From positions 1 through 64,000 of the forward strand of contig JBIKUE010000001.1 of assembly GCA_044347755.1 (NCBI GenBank): a stretch of 64,000 nucleotides of DNA, read 5' to 3'. This DNA comes from M3007 sp044347755. Its GTDB lineage: Bacteria; Bacteroidota; Bacteroidia; Chitinophagales; Saprospiraceae. Below the pieces are notes generated by a model, which saw only the letters and a program-made list of their open reading frames with translations, was not told the origin of the DNA and made no database searches. Both the position numbers and the translations under genes were made by a program. Below are positions 26,857-35,447 of this stretch, piece by piece. Numbering within the stretch: position 1 is the first letter of the stretch; each line of letters starts with the position of its first letter.

Positions 26857-27372
26857 TTAATTGACGCCTAGTTTTGCTTTTACCAAAGCCGTTACATCAT
26901 CGGTTTCATTGGCAAATAACATAGCGCCGGTGCTGGTATCAAATATCATCAGATAGCCATTTTCTTTTGCTACAGTGCGAATAGCCTGGTCAACACGATC
27001 CAGAATAGGTTTAAGCAGTTCTTCCCTTTTGGCAGTAACCTTTTGGTTTGCGTCCTGCTCAAATTTCTGGATATCTGCCTGTTCTTTCTGCAGGGCGGCT
27101 TCCATTTCCTGGGCCTTAATAGGCGTTAGTTTGCCTGCTTGATAATCTTCCTGAAACAATGTAACTTTAGCCTGAAAAGCTTTGGTGATTGAATCATCCA
27201 TAACGCCAAATTTATCAGCGTAGATTTTTAGATCATCATTGGCTTTTTTGGTATCAGGAAGCATTTCCAACAGGTTGCCCAGATTCATGTGGCCATATTT
27301 AGGCGCAGTTTGGGCGCCGAGGGTAGCGCTGATGTACAGCGCAACGAACAAAATGAATGCTTTTTTGAACAT
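26857..27372 (-). CDS. OmpH/Skp-family periplasmic chaperone
   Basis: A 171-residue secreted protein starting at MFKKAFILFVALYISATLGAQ, a signal peptide cleaved near LGAQ. Mature sequence is a long charged helix pair (AFQAKVTLFQEDYQAGKLT, KEQADIQKFEQDANQKVTAK) with the family ends KYGHMNLGNLLEMLPD and NGYLMIFDTSTGAMLFA. Skp-like proteins hold unfolded outer-membrane proteins in the periplasm as trimers. An ATG seven codons upstream is possible, but this one gives a normal signal peptide. Usually Skp genes lie next to bamA; here it stands alone with its own promoter and terminator. Confidence 0.9.
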   Translation of the reverse strand: MFKKAFILFVALYISATLGAQTAPKYGHMNLGNLLEMLPDTKKANDDLKIYADKFGVMDDSITKAFQAKVTLFQEDYQAGKLTPIKAQEMEAALQKEQADIQKFEQDANQKVTAKREELLKPILDRVDQAIRTVAKENGYLMIFDTSTGAMLFANETDDVTALVKAKLGVN

Positions 27373-27410
27373 TGAAAGTATGTTTTTTAACACTTAAACG
27401 GAAAACTGCG

Positions 27411-27418
27411 CAAAGGTA
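27411..27418 (-). promoter_or_regulatory. -7 promoter element of the OmpH/Skp-like gene
   Basis: TACCTTTG on the minus strand, an exact TAnnTTTG match, 38 bp before the start codon. Confidence 0.6.
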
Positions 27419-27498
27419 ATCGTTTGATCTTGTTAAAAATCGGTTAACCTCTACTTTAGCCGTAGAACGAAACGACAAAGGTTTACGTTCTTACGTTG

Positions 27499-27506
27499 TA
27501 TCTTTG
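27499..27506 (+). promoter_or_regulatory. -7 promoter element of the carboxypeptidase-regulatory-like gene
   Basis: TATCTTTG matches TAnnTTTG. The ATG at 27516 lies only nine bases after it, so the transcript would be nearly leaderless if this element is used. Confidence 0.55.
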
Positions 27507-27515
27507 ACTCACGAC

Positions 27516-28163
27516 ATGAAAAAATTACTTTTTTGGGGCTTCTGCCTTTTGTTTGTTTCGCCATTAATGGCACAAAACGACAATGACCTAATCCAGTTTT
27601 CTGGCCTTATCATGACCGAAGCAGACGGCCGTTTGGTTCCGGTGCCTTATGCAACGATTTCCATACCCCAAAAACATCGGGGAACTTATGCCGACTATCG
27701 TGGCTTCTTTACCCTGGTGGTGGAAAAAGGGGATAAGGTTCGATTTAACTGTATTGGATTGGAAACAGTTACGATTACCATTCCAGATACACTCACCCAA
27801 AACCGTTATGCCATTGTTCAGTTGATGTCGCAAGACACTTTAATGTTGCCTGAGGCAGTTATTTTTCCATGGCCATCTAAAGAACATTTCAAAATTGAGT
27901 TTTTGAAGATGGATGTTACCCCGGAGTTGCAGCGAAGGGCAACCGAAAATCTTGCCAATGAATACATGGCTGAAGCACGCAAGAACCCGGATATGGTACC
28001 CTATGGCGGCCGCGAAAGTGCTAATTTTTACCTGCGCCAGCAGGCAAGGGAGTATTATTATTTCGGACAAACACCTCCAATGAATATCTTCAGCCCATTA
28101 GCCTGGGGGCAGTTTTTCAAGGCCTGGAAAGACGGGAAATACAAAAAACAGAAAAAAGACTGA
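27516..28163 (+). CDS. Secreted protein with carboxypeptidase-regulatory-like domain
   Basis: A 215-residue protein with signal peptide MKKLLFWGFCLLFVSPLMAQ. Residues about 28-105 form a carboxypeptidase-regulatory-like (CarboxypepD_reg) beta-sandwich: FSGLIMTEADGRLVPVPYAT, then TYADYRGFFTLVVEKGDKV. The second half is basic and helical, ending in KKQKKD. No catalytic motif seen. In this phylum such proteins are common cell-envelope components of unknown role. First of three closely spaced plus-strand genes (10 bp to the next). Confidence 0.8.
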   Translation: MKKLLFWGFCLLFVSPLMAQNDNDLIQFSGLIMTEADGRLVPVPYATISIPQKHRGTYADYRGFFTLVVEKGDKVRFNCIGLETVTITIPDTLTQNRYAIVQLMSQDTLMLPEAVIFPWPSKEHFKIEFLKMDVTPELQRRATENLANEYMAEARKNPDMVPYGGRESANFYLRQQAREYYYFGQTPPMNIFSPLAWGQFFKAWKDGKYKKQKKD

Positions 28164-28173
28164 GTATTCTAAT

Positions 28174-28497
28174 ATGAGAATTTGCATAATACTATGGCTG
28201 ATTTTGGGGCTAAGTAGTTGTGGGCAAAATCCATCACCTGAACCTCGCACAGATAAACTGGCCAAATCATTATGCCAGTGTACCAGTGAACTACTGGTAT
28301 TAAATCAAAAGGCCCAGTCTTCGCCAGACAGCCTTGCTTTTCAACAGATTGAACAAGCATTTAATAAAGCAAAGGAATGCTCACTGGCTTTAGGGATAAA
28401 AAAAGAGGAGCACCCTATGTTGGAAACATCTCTTCAGTCCTTTTGCCCGGAATTGATGCAATATCCTGAATTATTAAAGGAACTTACTTCGCAATAA
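28174..28497 (+). CDS. Small lipoprotein of unknown function
   Basis: A 107-residue lipoprotein: MRICIILWLILGLSSCGQN gives a lipobox with Cys16. The mature part has four further cysteines (LCQC, KECS, SFCP) that may pair, in a helical background. No family recognised. Lies 10 bp after the previous gene and 8 bp before the GNAT gene, so the three are probably co-transcribed. Confidence 0.7.
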   Translation: MRICIILWLILGLSSCGQNPSPEPRTDKLAKSLCQCTSELLVLNQKAQSSPDSLAFQQIEQAFNKAKECSLALGIKKEEHPMLETSLQSFCPELMQYPELLKELTSQ

Positions 28498-28505
28498 ATA
28501 CCTGT

Positions 28506-28940
28506 ATGACGATTATTCCTATAGAATTTGGTACTCCGGAATATGAAGAATCAGTAGCACTCAGGTATGAGGTTCTGAGAAAACCGCTTGGACTGGAATT
28601 TTCAGTAGAACAACTCGCGGCAGAATGGTCGGATACCCACCTGGCTGGCTTTGATGAAAACGCCAAAATTGTCGCCATTCTAATTTTGACACCTGCTGGT
28701 GATCATCAGATAAAAATGCGTCAGGTTGCCATTGATCCAACTTTACAGAGCAAGGGATTAGGAGCCCAACTGGTTAAAGCCTCTGAAGTGTTGGCACAAA
28801 AGAACCATTTTCAACGGATGGTACTCCATGCCCGGGAAACGGCTGTGCCCTTTTACCTCAAACTTGGCTATGAGGTAGTTGGAGGACAATTCGAGGAAGT
28901 GGGCATCCCTCACTTCAAGATGGAAAAAAAATTGTCCTGA
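28506..28940 (+). CDS. GNAT-family N-acetyltransferase
   Basis: A 144-residue cytosolic GNAT acetyltransferase. Motif A for acetyl-CoA is visible (MRQVAIDPTLQSKGLGAQLV, with Q-S-K-G-L-G), preceded by the usual acceptor-side strands and followed by ETAVPFYLKLGYEVVGGQF, the typical C-terminal turn. The opening YEESVALRYEVLRKPLGLEF resembles the ElaA/YjcF-like subgroup. Acceptor unknown. Last gene of the small 27.5-28.9 kb cluster. Confidence 0.88.
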   Translation: MTIIPIEFGTPEYEESVALRYEVLRKPLGLEFSVEQLAAEWSDTHLAGFDENAKIVAILILTPAGDHQIKMRQVAIDPTLQSKGLGAQLVKASEVLAQKNHFQRMVLHARETAVPFYLKLGYEVVGGQFEEVGIPHFKMEKKLS

Positions 28941-29009
28941 GATTAATTATTCATCTGGCAGTAAACCAGCCTAGCTATGCATTGGACTACCTCCAAAGGT
29001 GTTACTATC

Positions 29010-32000
29010 TTAAAAATCAGTGCCTAATGCAATGTGCATGATGGGCTTTTGAATTTGTCTGGATTCCACTCCCCAGGCATAATCTGCACGCAGATAAAGG
29101 CCAAATATTACCGCCCGAACACCGGCGCCATATCCCATCACTATGGGGTCGCGGAAATAATTCACCTTCATGATGGATATAACCGGGCCATCTGTGGGCC
29201 TCACGAGTGTGGTTGTATTGATCGGATTATCTAAAGAATACGGGCTTCGCCCCTGCCATGCCGTTCCAGCATCAAAAAATCCTACGACCTGGAAATTTCG
29301 CCAGAAATTCCCAATAACCGGTTTTTGAATGAGGTACTTGAATACCGGAACCCTCAATTCCGCGTTCAAAAGGGCAAAAGTGTTGCCATTTCGTATGTTT
29401 TGTTGAAAACCACGAAGGTTGACCGCGGGGGCCTGATAAGCAAATTGATCCTCGGTAGGTAGTGGAATATTGGTGTTAAACTTGGGGAAGATCCAGTTAT
29501 CTACCCCGCCCATGATGTATAACATTTTTTCAGAACCAAACGACGTGGCGCCTGCTACTCTTACAGCCAACTGTGATCGACTGTCTAACATTTGATAATG
29601 CCGGGCATCAATACCTACCACAGTCATGAACCCATTGTTAAGTTTAAGACTCCAGTCGGGTTCGGTATTAAAGGCAAATCCTTTAATGAGGTCTGTATAA
29701 ATTTTGGCTCTTGTGCCTTTTTTTAGATTCAGATCTACATCCAGAGAATTATCATATACAGCTGCAAGACGGATAGAGGCTCGTTGTTCTGCACGATCTG
29801 GAATATTAAGTGTTACGATGTCAGAACCGAGTGCCCTAACCTTGTCTTCACGTAATCCAAAAGTTGCACGAAGGCTGGTAAACACATCGATCGGATATTT
29901 CAGTTCATATTGAGCCAACAAGGTATTGGTTCGCTCCTGGTAATCCGGGGGTAAACTTGGTAAACTTGGCGCTTGACGTAGCCGATTAGTGGTAATACTG
30001 CGCCGGTATAATACATATCGCTTGTCGAGCCGCTTTTTCTTGTTATCCATCCACAAATAATATTCAGCACCATTAAAAGTGGTTGGCAATCGGAACCCGG
30101 CTTCAATTACATAATTTTCAAGCAAGTCTTTGAAATTAGCTCTTAGCAGCACGCCTGGAGGAGGTTGTTGTAGCCTGCTTTGAGGCCCTTCATACAACTG
30201 TAAACCATCAAATAACTGATTGTTATCCATGGTAGTAGACACGTAGTCTGTGCGGAATCGTGTCCGGTATGGAATGATTTTAAAGGAATAAAGTCGTACA
30301 ATTTCACCGGGCTTTCCGAATTGATCCATTGTACGCTTTAGTGGTCGCCTTGGAGGCGTTGGAACCATGGTGTCAGCGCTCGGAGATGGCGGAGGGGCAG
30401 GCTCCGTCCTGGAATTGTCATTGCCTGGTTTAGGCCCAGGTACTGCCAGATAATCGGGGATTTGAATCAGCCAACCGGGTTCGATATATGGCAGGGAGTC
30501 TTGTTTAGCGTCTGTCAGTGTATCGGCTGGTGTCTGGAAGGGTCTACTTGACGGGTCATTTACTGGGGTCTCAATAGCTGGTTGCGGTGGAATGGGCAAG
30601 CCTGCAGCTTTCAGGGTTTGTATTCTCCACCGTGTTGTTTTGGCCAGTCCCTTGAGTTCCTGCTGAATGTTTTTTTGTACAAATACCGCCTTCTTTTTTC
30701 GGGTAATCCGAAAAACCATTTTCCCGGCTCTGGTTGCGGTATGTTGTTCCAGCAAGTTTCGGTCGTAATTACTTGCATTCCAGGTACGTGGTTTTTTCTT
30801 CCAAACCTGAATACTTTTTATGCTATCAACCTGTAAAGAATCAATGTTGGTTAAAACTGTGTCCAATGGCGCTAAAAAGGTAAGTATTCTGCTCAATGGC
30901 CACTCCATTGGCTGCGACATGTCCAATGCTTTCACTTCGGCGCCGTCTTTCAAATAAACTGTTGCCTGATGATATGCTACAAAGGGTTCGAGAACCCCGG
31001 CTTGCTGGTTATAAATGCCACTTTCATCACTCAGGTAAGCGAAATGACTGGTATCTAAACCAACAGGATTCCGCTCGTTAAACAAGGGAGAATTGGTCAC
31101 TCTCACTAACTCTGAACTTCGAGCTTCCAGATCATATAAAAAAATATCAAAATTGGTGATGGGCAAAATACTATCCAGGCGCTGAAACGAAAGCGTGTCA
31201 GTTATCCGGTTGCTGGCAAACATCAGGTACTTTTTTCCGTCTAATTGCGTGACATGAGCATCCAGGTCATCCCAAAAATCATTGGTTAATCGCTCCGTTT
31301 GACGCGTAATCGTACGATAAACAAATAAGTCAGAAAAGCCTTTTACCGCAGCAGAAAACACCAACTCAGTAGGCGTTGCATAATCCATGCTGAAAACACG
31401 CTGGAATTCCGGGGAAAGGTTACTAAGCTCCGTTTTTTTAGCAGTAAGGTCAATTACGGCAAGACGTGCTACATCCCTTCGTTCATAGAGTATAGCAATA
31501 CGTTGATTATCAGGATTCCAGGCAAGTTGCGGATAGTTATAATCCGTGGCCTGAAGGGCATTTCGGGTTCCGCCTTTATAGATCTTTTTACGTTTGCCCG
31601 TTTCCAGATCTTGTACCCATACTTTCCATTTGCCAATATCGTTGCTTACCCAGGCAATTCTTTTTCCGTCAGGACTGATTTTTAATTGTGATAAAGGCAG
31701 ATCACTTTTATTTTTGATGGCAATTTTTCCAGGCTCTTCAACCGTTTTAAGTCCTTTGACCTCCTCCTGATATACCTTTTTATAATAATCAAGCATGGCA
31801 TCAGTGGTGCGTCTGTAACCACTTCCAAGAATATAGAAAAAACCGTTATCCACGCTCCGGTTAATTCGTGTGAGGTATAACAAGTTACTGACAGTTCCCT
31901 TACCGAAGTGTGTACTGATATAATGCCAGAAGGCATGCCCGGCAAATCTTGGGTGCGCTTTGGCAAGCTTGTCGAAGTTGTTGTATTTGCCGGTCAACAG

Positions 32001-32651
32001 AAGATTACGCAAGCGGTCATCCTGCTCCGTGCCCCACTCCTCTCCACAATAGGCACTTAGCCCGCTTGTGTACCAACCTGGCAGATTTAACAACACAGCA
32101 TTAGAAACGATTTCCTGTAAATTAGCACCATATAGCATGGAATTAATCAAAACACCTGCGATCCCTTCGCGTATTTGAGCGCGCAAATGTTGATGGTTGC
32201 CATCAAAATAAACGAAAACCTTGTTGCCTACCACCTTTGTTTCTCCGCTGCTGAGCATGAAAACATCATCTTCTCCGATATTACTTTGTTTCAAATCCGT
32301 CAGATCGCTAAAGACCAGCAGCTCAATTTTGTCAGATAGTTGGTGCTCAAGCATTTGCTGAATGACCGGGAAATCATATTCTGCCATTTGCAAGGCAGAA
32401 TGGGCAACACTTCGGGCGTCTCCGTACCAATAGGTAGTGAGATTTGTGGTTTCGTACAAACTCCAGTCATCAAACTGATGATGGTATTGCACCCTGTTCT
32501 TCCCAAAAGAGGTCTGAGCAGTGGTTTGTGCCTGTGTATATTGAACCTGCACCCCTAACGTCAGGAAGATCAGGGCGATAACACCAGAAACGCTGGCTCG
32601 CTCGGCCAATCGGAAAGATGCTGCTTTTTTATGAAACGATATAATGCCCAT
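29010..32651 (-). CDS. Outer-membrane fusion: pseudo-peptidase, TolB-like propeller and Omp85-like barrel
   Basis: A 1213-residue envelope protein. Signal peptide ends near YTQAQ (about residue 42). Residues 50-270 resemble the gluzincin peptidase-MA fold, but the zinc motif HExxH reads REGIAG and the third ligand helix reads WYTSGLSAY instead of W-x-x-E-G, so it is probably inactive. Residues about 300-560 carry TolB/PD40 propeller blades (KISPDGKRIAWVSND, WNPDNQRIAIL). A proline-rich linker lies at about 735-790, then a C-terminal barrel with Omp85/surface-antigen traits (RADYAWGVESRQIQ) ends in an aromatic residue (GTDF). Role unknown: perhaps an assembly or receptor protein. Minus strand, monocistronic in appearance. 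Confidence 0.75.
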   Translation of the reverse strand: MGIISFHKKAASFRLAERASVSGVIALIFLTLGVQVQYTQAQTTAQTSFGKNRVQYHHQFDDWSLYETTNLTTYWYGDARSVAHSALQMAEYDFPVIQQMLEHQLSDKIELLVFSDLTDLKQSNIGEDDVFMLSSGETKVVGNKVFVYFDGNHQHLRAQIREGIAGVLINSMLYGANLQEIVSNAVLLNLPGWYTSGLSAYCGEEWGTEQDDRLRNLLLTGKYNNFDKLAKAHPRFAGHAFWHYISTHFGKGTVSNLLYLTRINRSVDNGFFYILGSGYRRTTDAMLDYYKKVYQEEVKGLKTVEEPGKIAIKNKSDLPLSQLKISPDGKRIAWVSNDIGKWKVWVQDLETGKRKKIYKGGTRNALQATDYNYPQLAWNPDNQRIAILYERRDVARLAVIDLTAKKTELSNLSPEFQRVFSMDYATPTELVFSAAVKGFSDLFVYRTITRQTERLTNDFWDDLDAHVTQLDGKKYLMFASNRITDTLSFQRLDSILPITNFDIFLYDLEARSSELVRVTNSPLFNERNPVGLDTSHFAYLSDESGIYNQQAGVLEPFVAYHQATVYLKDGAEVKALDMSQPMEWPLSRILTFLAPLDTVLTNIDSLQVDSIKSIQVWKKKPRTWNASNYDRNLLEQHTATRAGKMVFRITRKKKAVFVQKNIQQELKGLAKTTRWRIQTLKAAGLPIPPQPAIETPVNDPSSRPFQTPADTLTDAKQDSLPYIEPGWLIQIPDYLAVPGPKPGNDNSRTEPAPPPSPSADTMVPTPPRRPLKRTMDQFGKPGEIVRLYSFKIIPYRTRFRTDYVSTTMDNNQLFDGLQLYEGPQSRLQQPPPGVLLRANFKDLLENYVIEAGFRLPTTFNGAEYYLWMDNKKKRLDKRYVLYRRSITTNRLRQAPSLPSLPPDYQERTNTLLAQYELKYPIDVFTSLRATFGLREDKVRALGSDIVTLNIPDRAEQRASIRLAAVYDNSLDVDLNLKKGTRAKIYTDLIKGFAFNTEPDWSLKLNNGFMTVVGIDARHYQMLDSRSQLAVRVAGATSFGSEKMLYIMGGVDNWIFPKFNTNIPLPTEDQFAYQAPAVNLRGFQQNIRNGNTFALLNAELRVPVFKYLIQKPVIGNFWRNFQVVGFFDAGTAWQGRSPYSLDNPINTTTLVRPTDGPVISIMKVNYFRDPIVMGYGAGVRAVIFGLYLRADYAWGVESRQIQKPIMHIALGTDF

Positions 32652-32692
32652 GTACTCCGTTTTTGTGTTAGAACGCTCAAATATGGGATAAA

Positions 32693-32735
32693 AGTTTTAA
32701 AAAAAAGACCTCGCAGGCGAGAAACCTGCGAGGTC
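32693..32735 (-). terminator. Terminator of the DoxX-family gene
   Basis: An 11-bp perfect stem GACCTCGCAGG / CCTGCGAGGTC with a seven-base loop. On the minus strand the stem is followed by a run of T, 55 bp past the DoxX stop. Confidence 0.85.
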
Positions 32736-32789
32736 TGGCTCAGAATAACCAAAGATAGCTAATTTATTACGGTATCCTTACAATTCGCA

Positions 32790-34307
32790 CTACTTCCATT
32801 TGCCCATAAGCGCATCAGGTGTTGGAAGATGGCGGTGGTGGTACATATCCAATACTTTACCGTCTTTCCATATCACGAGGCCCGGATTAGCACGAATAAT
32901 GGTTTTCAGCAACTTATCGTCGGCGCGATAAAAATCATATTTAGCGCCTACTTTTCGGGCAAAATCAGCCGAAACTTCAGAGTCACCAAAGGTGGTGATG
33001 CAGTAAACTTTCCAACCGGCTTTCTGAGCGGCCTCGGCAACAGGGTTGATCTTTTCCTGGAACATGGCAGCGTATGCCGGTGTAGGAACAAAGACCATAC
33101 GCTCTATTTTTCGTGGTTGTACCGAAACTACTCTTGGCGCCAGTAGGAAGGAGTCGGCGGCAACAGCAATCGTATCTACAGCCCAGGTGGTATCCTGCAC
33201 CGTATAGATCTCCTTTTGCTTGTCTCCCTCCAGATGATAAGCCAGGATCATGAGACTGTAGTTCTTTTCATTCAGTAGATCGTCTGTAACTTCACCGTTG
33301 TCGGCACTTTCCACAGCAAATTCACTTATTTTGGTTTTGGTGATAGGAACCTTAACACTGTCTTTCAGTATGTAAAAGTCGGTTTTTATTTGCTCACGTA
33401 CTTTCCATCCCTGAGCAGCCGGGTACTGCTTGTAGTAGGTGATTTTGCCTGGCTCCGGCTCCATAAACTTTAGCTTGACATGATTGATGGTATCCTCTAA
33501 TACCCATCCCAGAATGTCAATTTTCGCGCTGGATTCCAGTTCTTTTCGTGCGCGGACATCAGTTCCAATCTTGAATGGACGAAAATCTACCATAGGAAGA
33601 TCCCAATACGTGTTCCGTACACATAGCAGAATAGACAACAAAGTAGCTGCAACCACAATCGAATTGCGGATAACAGGCGTCCAGAGTTGGTGTTTGTTGC
33701 GTGAACGCCACAAAAACAAGAAGGCAGGAACCATAAGGCCCAAATCCTTGAAGAACGAAATCTTTGGATCAAGTTTAATGAAATCGCCAAAACATCCGCA
33801 GTCTGTTACACGCATGTGTTCTTTAACATAAGGGCCCCATTTAGCAAAATCGAAGAAATTGGAATCTGTAGGCACATATCCGGTAAGGAAGGTGAATCCG
33901 GTGAGTATGGTAAAAAAGAAAACGATCAAAAAGAACAACCAGGCAGTCCATTTGCGCGAATAGCCCACCATCAACATCACACCTATAGCAATTTCCAGAA
34001 CGATCATGATGATCGAAAAAGTTTCAGCTGATTTGGATAGCCAGGGAAAAAGAGGAGCCAATCCACTCATGAAATTATCCAGGCCTGCAAACGTAACCTC
34101 AAAAGCTCCAAAATAGTCGATCATCTTGTAGGCTGTACCAATGGGGTCAACCGCTTTTACTAATCCTGAAAAAACAAACCACACTCCGGTAAAGTATTGC
34201 AAAAAAGTCCAGAAGGTGGAGTTGGTTTTTTTCTTCCAAACAGTCAATGCCGTCAGGATCATACCAATGATGGCAAAAGAAATGAGCAATGTGGGTAAAG
34301 AAGTCAT
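32790..34307 (-). CDS. BT_3928-type DoxX-family membrane protein
   Basis: A 505-residue inner-membrane protein. The first 250 residues have about seven hydrophobic helices of DoxX type (FTGVWFVFSGLVKAVDPIGT, MIVLEIAIGVMLMVGYSRKW) with a redox-like pair DCGCFGDF near residue 177. The C-terminal 250 residues are soluble, with a thioredoxin-like part (AAQKAGWKVYCITTFGDSEV) but no CxxC. The same gene sits next to DUF1599 in Bacteroides, and it does here, 38 bp downstream. Suspected link to respiration or cofactor chemistry; unproven. Confidence 0.88.
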   Translation of the reverse strand: MTSLPTLLISFAIIGMILTALTVWKKKTNSTFWTFLQYFTGVWFVFSGLVKAVDPIGTAYKMIDYFGAFEVTFAGLDNFMSGLAPLFPWLSKSAETFSIIMIVLEIAIGVMLMVGYSRKWTAWLFFLIVFFFTILTGFTFLTGYVPTDSNFFDFAKWGPYVKEHMRVTDCGCFGDFIKLDPKISFFKDLGLMVPAFLFLWRSRNKHQLWTPVIRNSIVVAATLLSILLCVRNTYWDLPMVDFRPFKIGTDVRARKELESSAKIDILGWVLEDTINHVKLKFMEPEPGKITYYKQYPAAQGWKVREQIKTDFYILKDSVKVPITKTKISEFAVESADNGEVTDDLLNEKNYSLMILAYHLEGDKQKEIYTVQDTTWAVDTIAVAADSFLLAPRVVSVQPRKIERMVFVPTPAYAAMFQEKINPVAEAAQKAGWKVYCITTFGDSEVSADFARKVGAKYDFYRADDKLLKTIIRANPGLVIWKDGKVLDMYHHRHLPTPDALMGKWK

Positions 34308-34322
34308 GGGAATGGTATGGAA

Positions 34323-34349
34323 TGTGGTTAATGTGGTTAATGTGGTTAA
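34323..34349. repeat. Three 9-bp direct repeats at the DUF1599 stop codon
   Basis: TGTGGTTAA three times in tandem, with a fourth partial unit. It fills the gap between the DoxX and DUF1599 genes and runs into the last codon of DUF1599, whose TAA stop is inside the repeat. Copy-number changes would alter only the spacer. Confidence 0.75.
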
Positions 34350-34894
34350 TGTGTGGAATCCAGGGTGAGCCGGATGAGGGCAAAAACGGAATAATTAATG
34401 ATGTCCCGGTAATTAGCTTCTAATCCTTCGGACACCTGGGTTTGCCCCTGATTGTCTTCTATTTGTTTGATTCTCAGAAGTTTTTGCAAGATCAGGTCTG
34501 TCATGCTGCTGACTCTCATGAGCCGCCAGGCTTCACTGTAATCGTGGTTTTTTGCCTGTAAGAGTCGGATATTTTCCTGAATATGCTCGTCATATAAACG
34601 CGCAACCTCAGCCGGTGGAAGTTCAAGAGCTGATTCTTCATGCAGTGATAGTTGGATCAAAGCTAAAACGCTGTAATTGATCAGTCCAATAAATTCTCCC
34701 TCAATGGGGTCCTCCACCTTCTGAGCGCCTTTTTCTTCTATGCTTCGTATTCTGAGCGCTTTGATATATAGTTGATCCGTAATGCTTGAAGGTCGCAAAA
34801 TGCGCCATGCAGTGCCATAATCAGCGGTTTTTTTAAGGAATAAATCGCGGCACCGATTTACAATAATTTGGAATTGCTTGAGTGTTTTATCCAT
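34346..34894 (-). CDS. DUF1599-domain protein
   Basis: A 182-residue cytosolic protein made of two copies of one DUF1599 unit: KKTADYGTAWRILRPSSITD in the first half and AKNHDYSEAWRLMRVSSMTD in the second, each followed by a helix with KALRIRSIEE or KLLRIKQIED. The family is Bacteroidota-centred and of unknown biochemical role. Its place directly upstream of the BT_3928-type DoxX gene (38 bp) is conserved in the phylum to my knowledge, implying linked function. The likely promoter carries a perfect -7 element and an inverted repeat. Confidence 0.88.
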   Translation of the reverse strand: MDKTLKQFQIIVNRCRDLFLKKTADYGTAWRILRPSSITDQLYIKALRIRSIEEKGAQKVEDPIEGEFIGLINYSVLALIQLSLHEESALELPPAEVARLYDEHIQENIRLLQAKNHDYSEAWRLMRVSSMTDLILQKLLRIKQIEDNQGQTQVSEGLEANYRDIINYSVFALIRLTLDSTH

Positions 34895-34965
34895 AAAACC
34901 TGTTCATTTGTCAAACCAGATCATTCTATAATATTGCACTCATCCGTATGGTTTGAAAACAGAAC

Positions 34966-34998
34966 GGGCAAATGTAGACAACTGTCTACGGAATGCCC
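34966..34998. promoter_or_regulatory. Nested inverted repeat over the DUF1599 promoter
   Basis: Inner dyad GTAGACA-AC-TGTCTAC (34974-34989) inside an outer pair GGGCA/TGCCC (34966-34970, 34994-34998). The dyad overlaps the DUF1599 -7 element TACATTTG (34969-34976, minus strand), with TTG 21 bp upstream as -33. It could be an operator; the regulator is unknown. Confidence 0.55.
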
Positions 34999-35010
34999 AA
35001 GAGCCGCAGG

Positions 35011-35018
35011 TATTTTTG
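35011..35018 (+). promoter_or_regulatory. -7 promoter element of the VOC gene
   Basis: TATTTTTG matches TAnnTTTG, 47 bp before the VOC start. The nested inverted repeat lies just upstream, near -33, so it may serve both directions. Confidence 0.5.
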
Positions 35019-35065
35019 AAATTCGTTTAGGTTCGTTCACACACTCATTCAATCAGTTACTCACT

Positions 35066-35434
35066 ATGCGCGTTATCGGTATTGGAGGCATTTTTATGAA
35101 GTGCCGCGATGTTGAAGGCACCAAAGCCTGGTACGAAAAACATTTAGGCATCCCAATGGAAAGCTGGGGAGCGGTTTTCCCATTCAAAAACGATCCGAAC
35201 CCGGAGGCGTATGGCAATCTAAGCTTTTTTAGGGAAGGCTCTACTTACCTGACACCCTCAGAATCCCGTTTTATGATCAATTTCCGGGTAGAAAATCTGG
35301 ATGCCCTGGTAACACAATTGTCCAAAGACGGAATCCCCCTCATTGGTACACCGGAAGACACGGAATTCGGCAAGTTTGCCTGGATCATGGATCCGGAAGG
35401 AAACAAGATTGAACTTTGGGAGCAACCTATATAA
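35066..35434 (+). CDS. VOC/glyoxalase-family protein
   Basis: A 122-residue protein of the vicinal-oxygen-chelate fold. The two beta-alpha-beta halves are seen as GIGGIFMKCRDVEGTKAWYE and later FRVENLDALVTQLSKDG, ending with the family sign WIMDPEGNKIELWEQ, whose Glu is a usual metal ligand. The N-terminal His ligand of glyoxalase I is not evident, so the reaction is open. Start chosen at MRVIGIGG, as the frame upstream covers promoter-like DNA. Divergent from DUF1599 and convergent with pfkA, 13 bp apart. Confidence 0.88.
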   Translation: MRVIGIGGIFMKCRDVEGTKAWYEKHLGIPMESWGAVFPFKNDPNPEAYGNLSFFREGSTYLTPSESRFMINFRVENLDALVTQLSKDGIPLIGTPEDTEFGKFAWIMDPEGNKIELWEQPI

Positions 35435-35447
35435 CCAGGCAGGTTGC

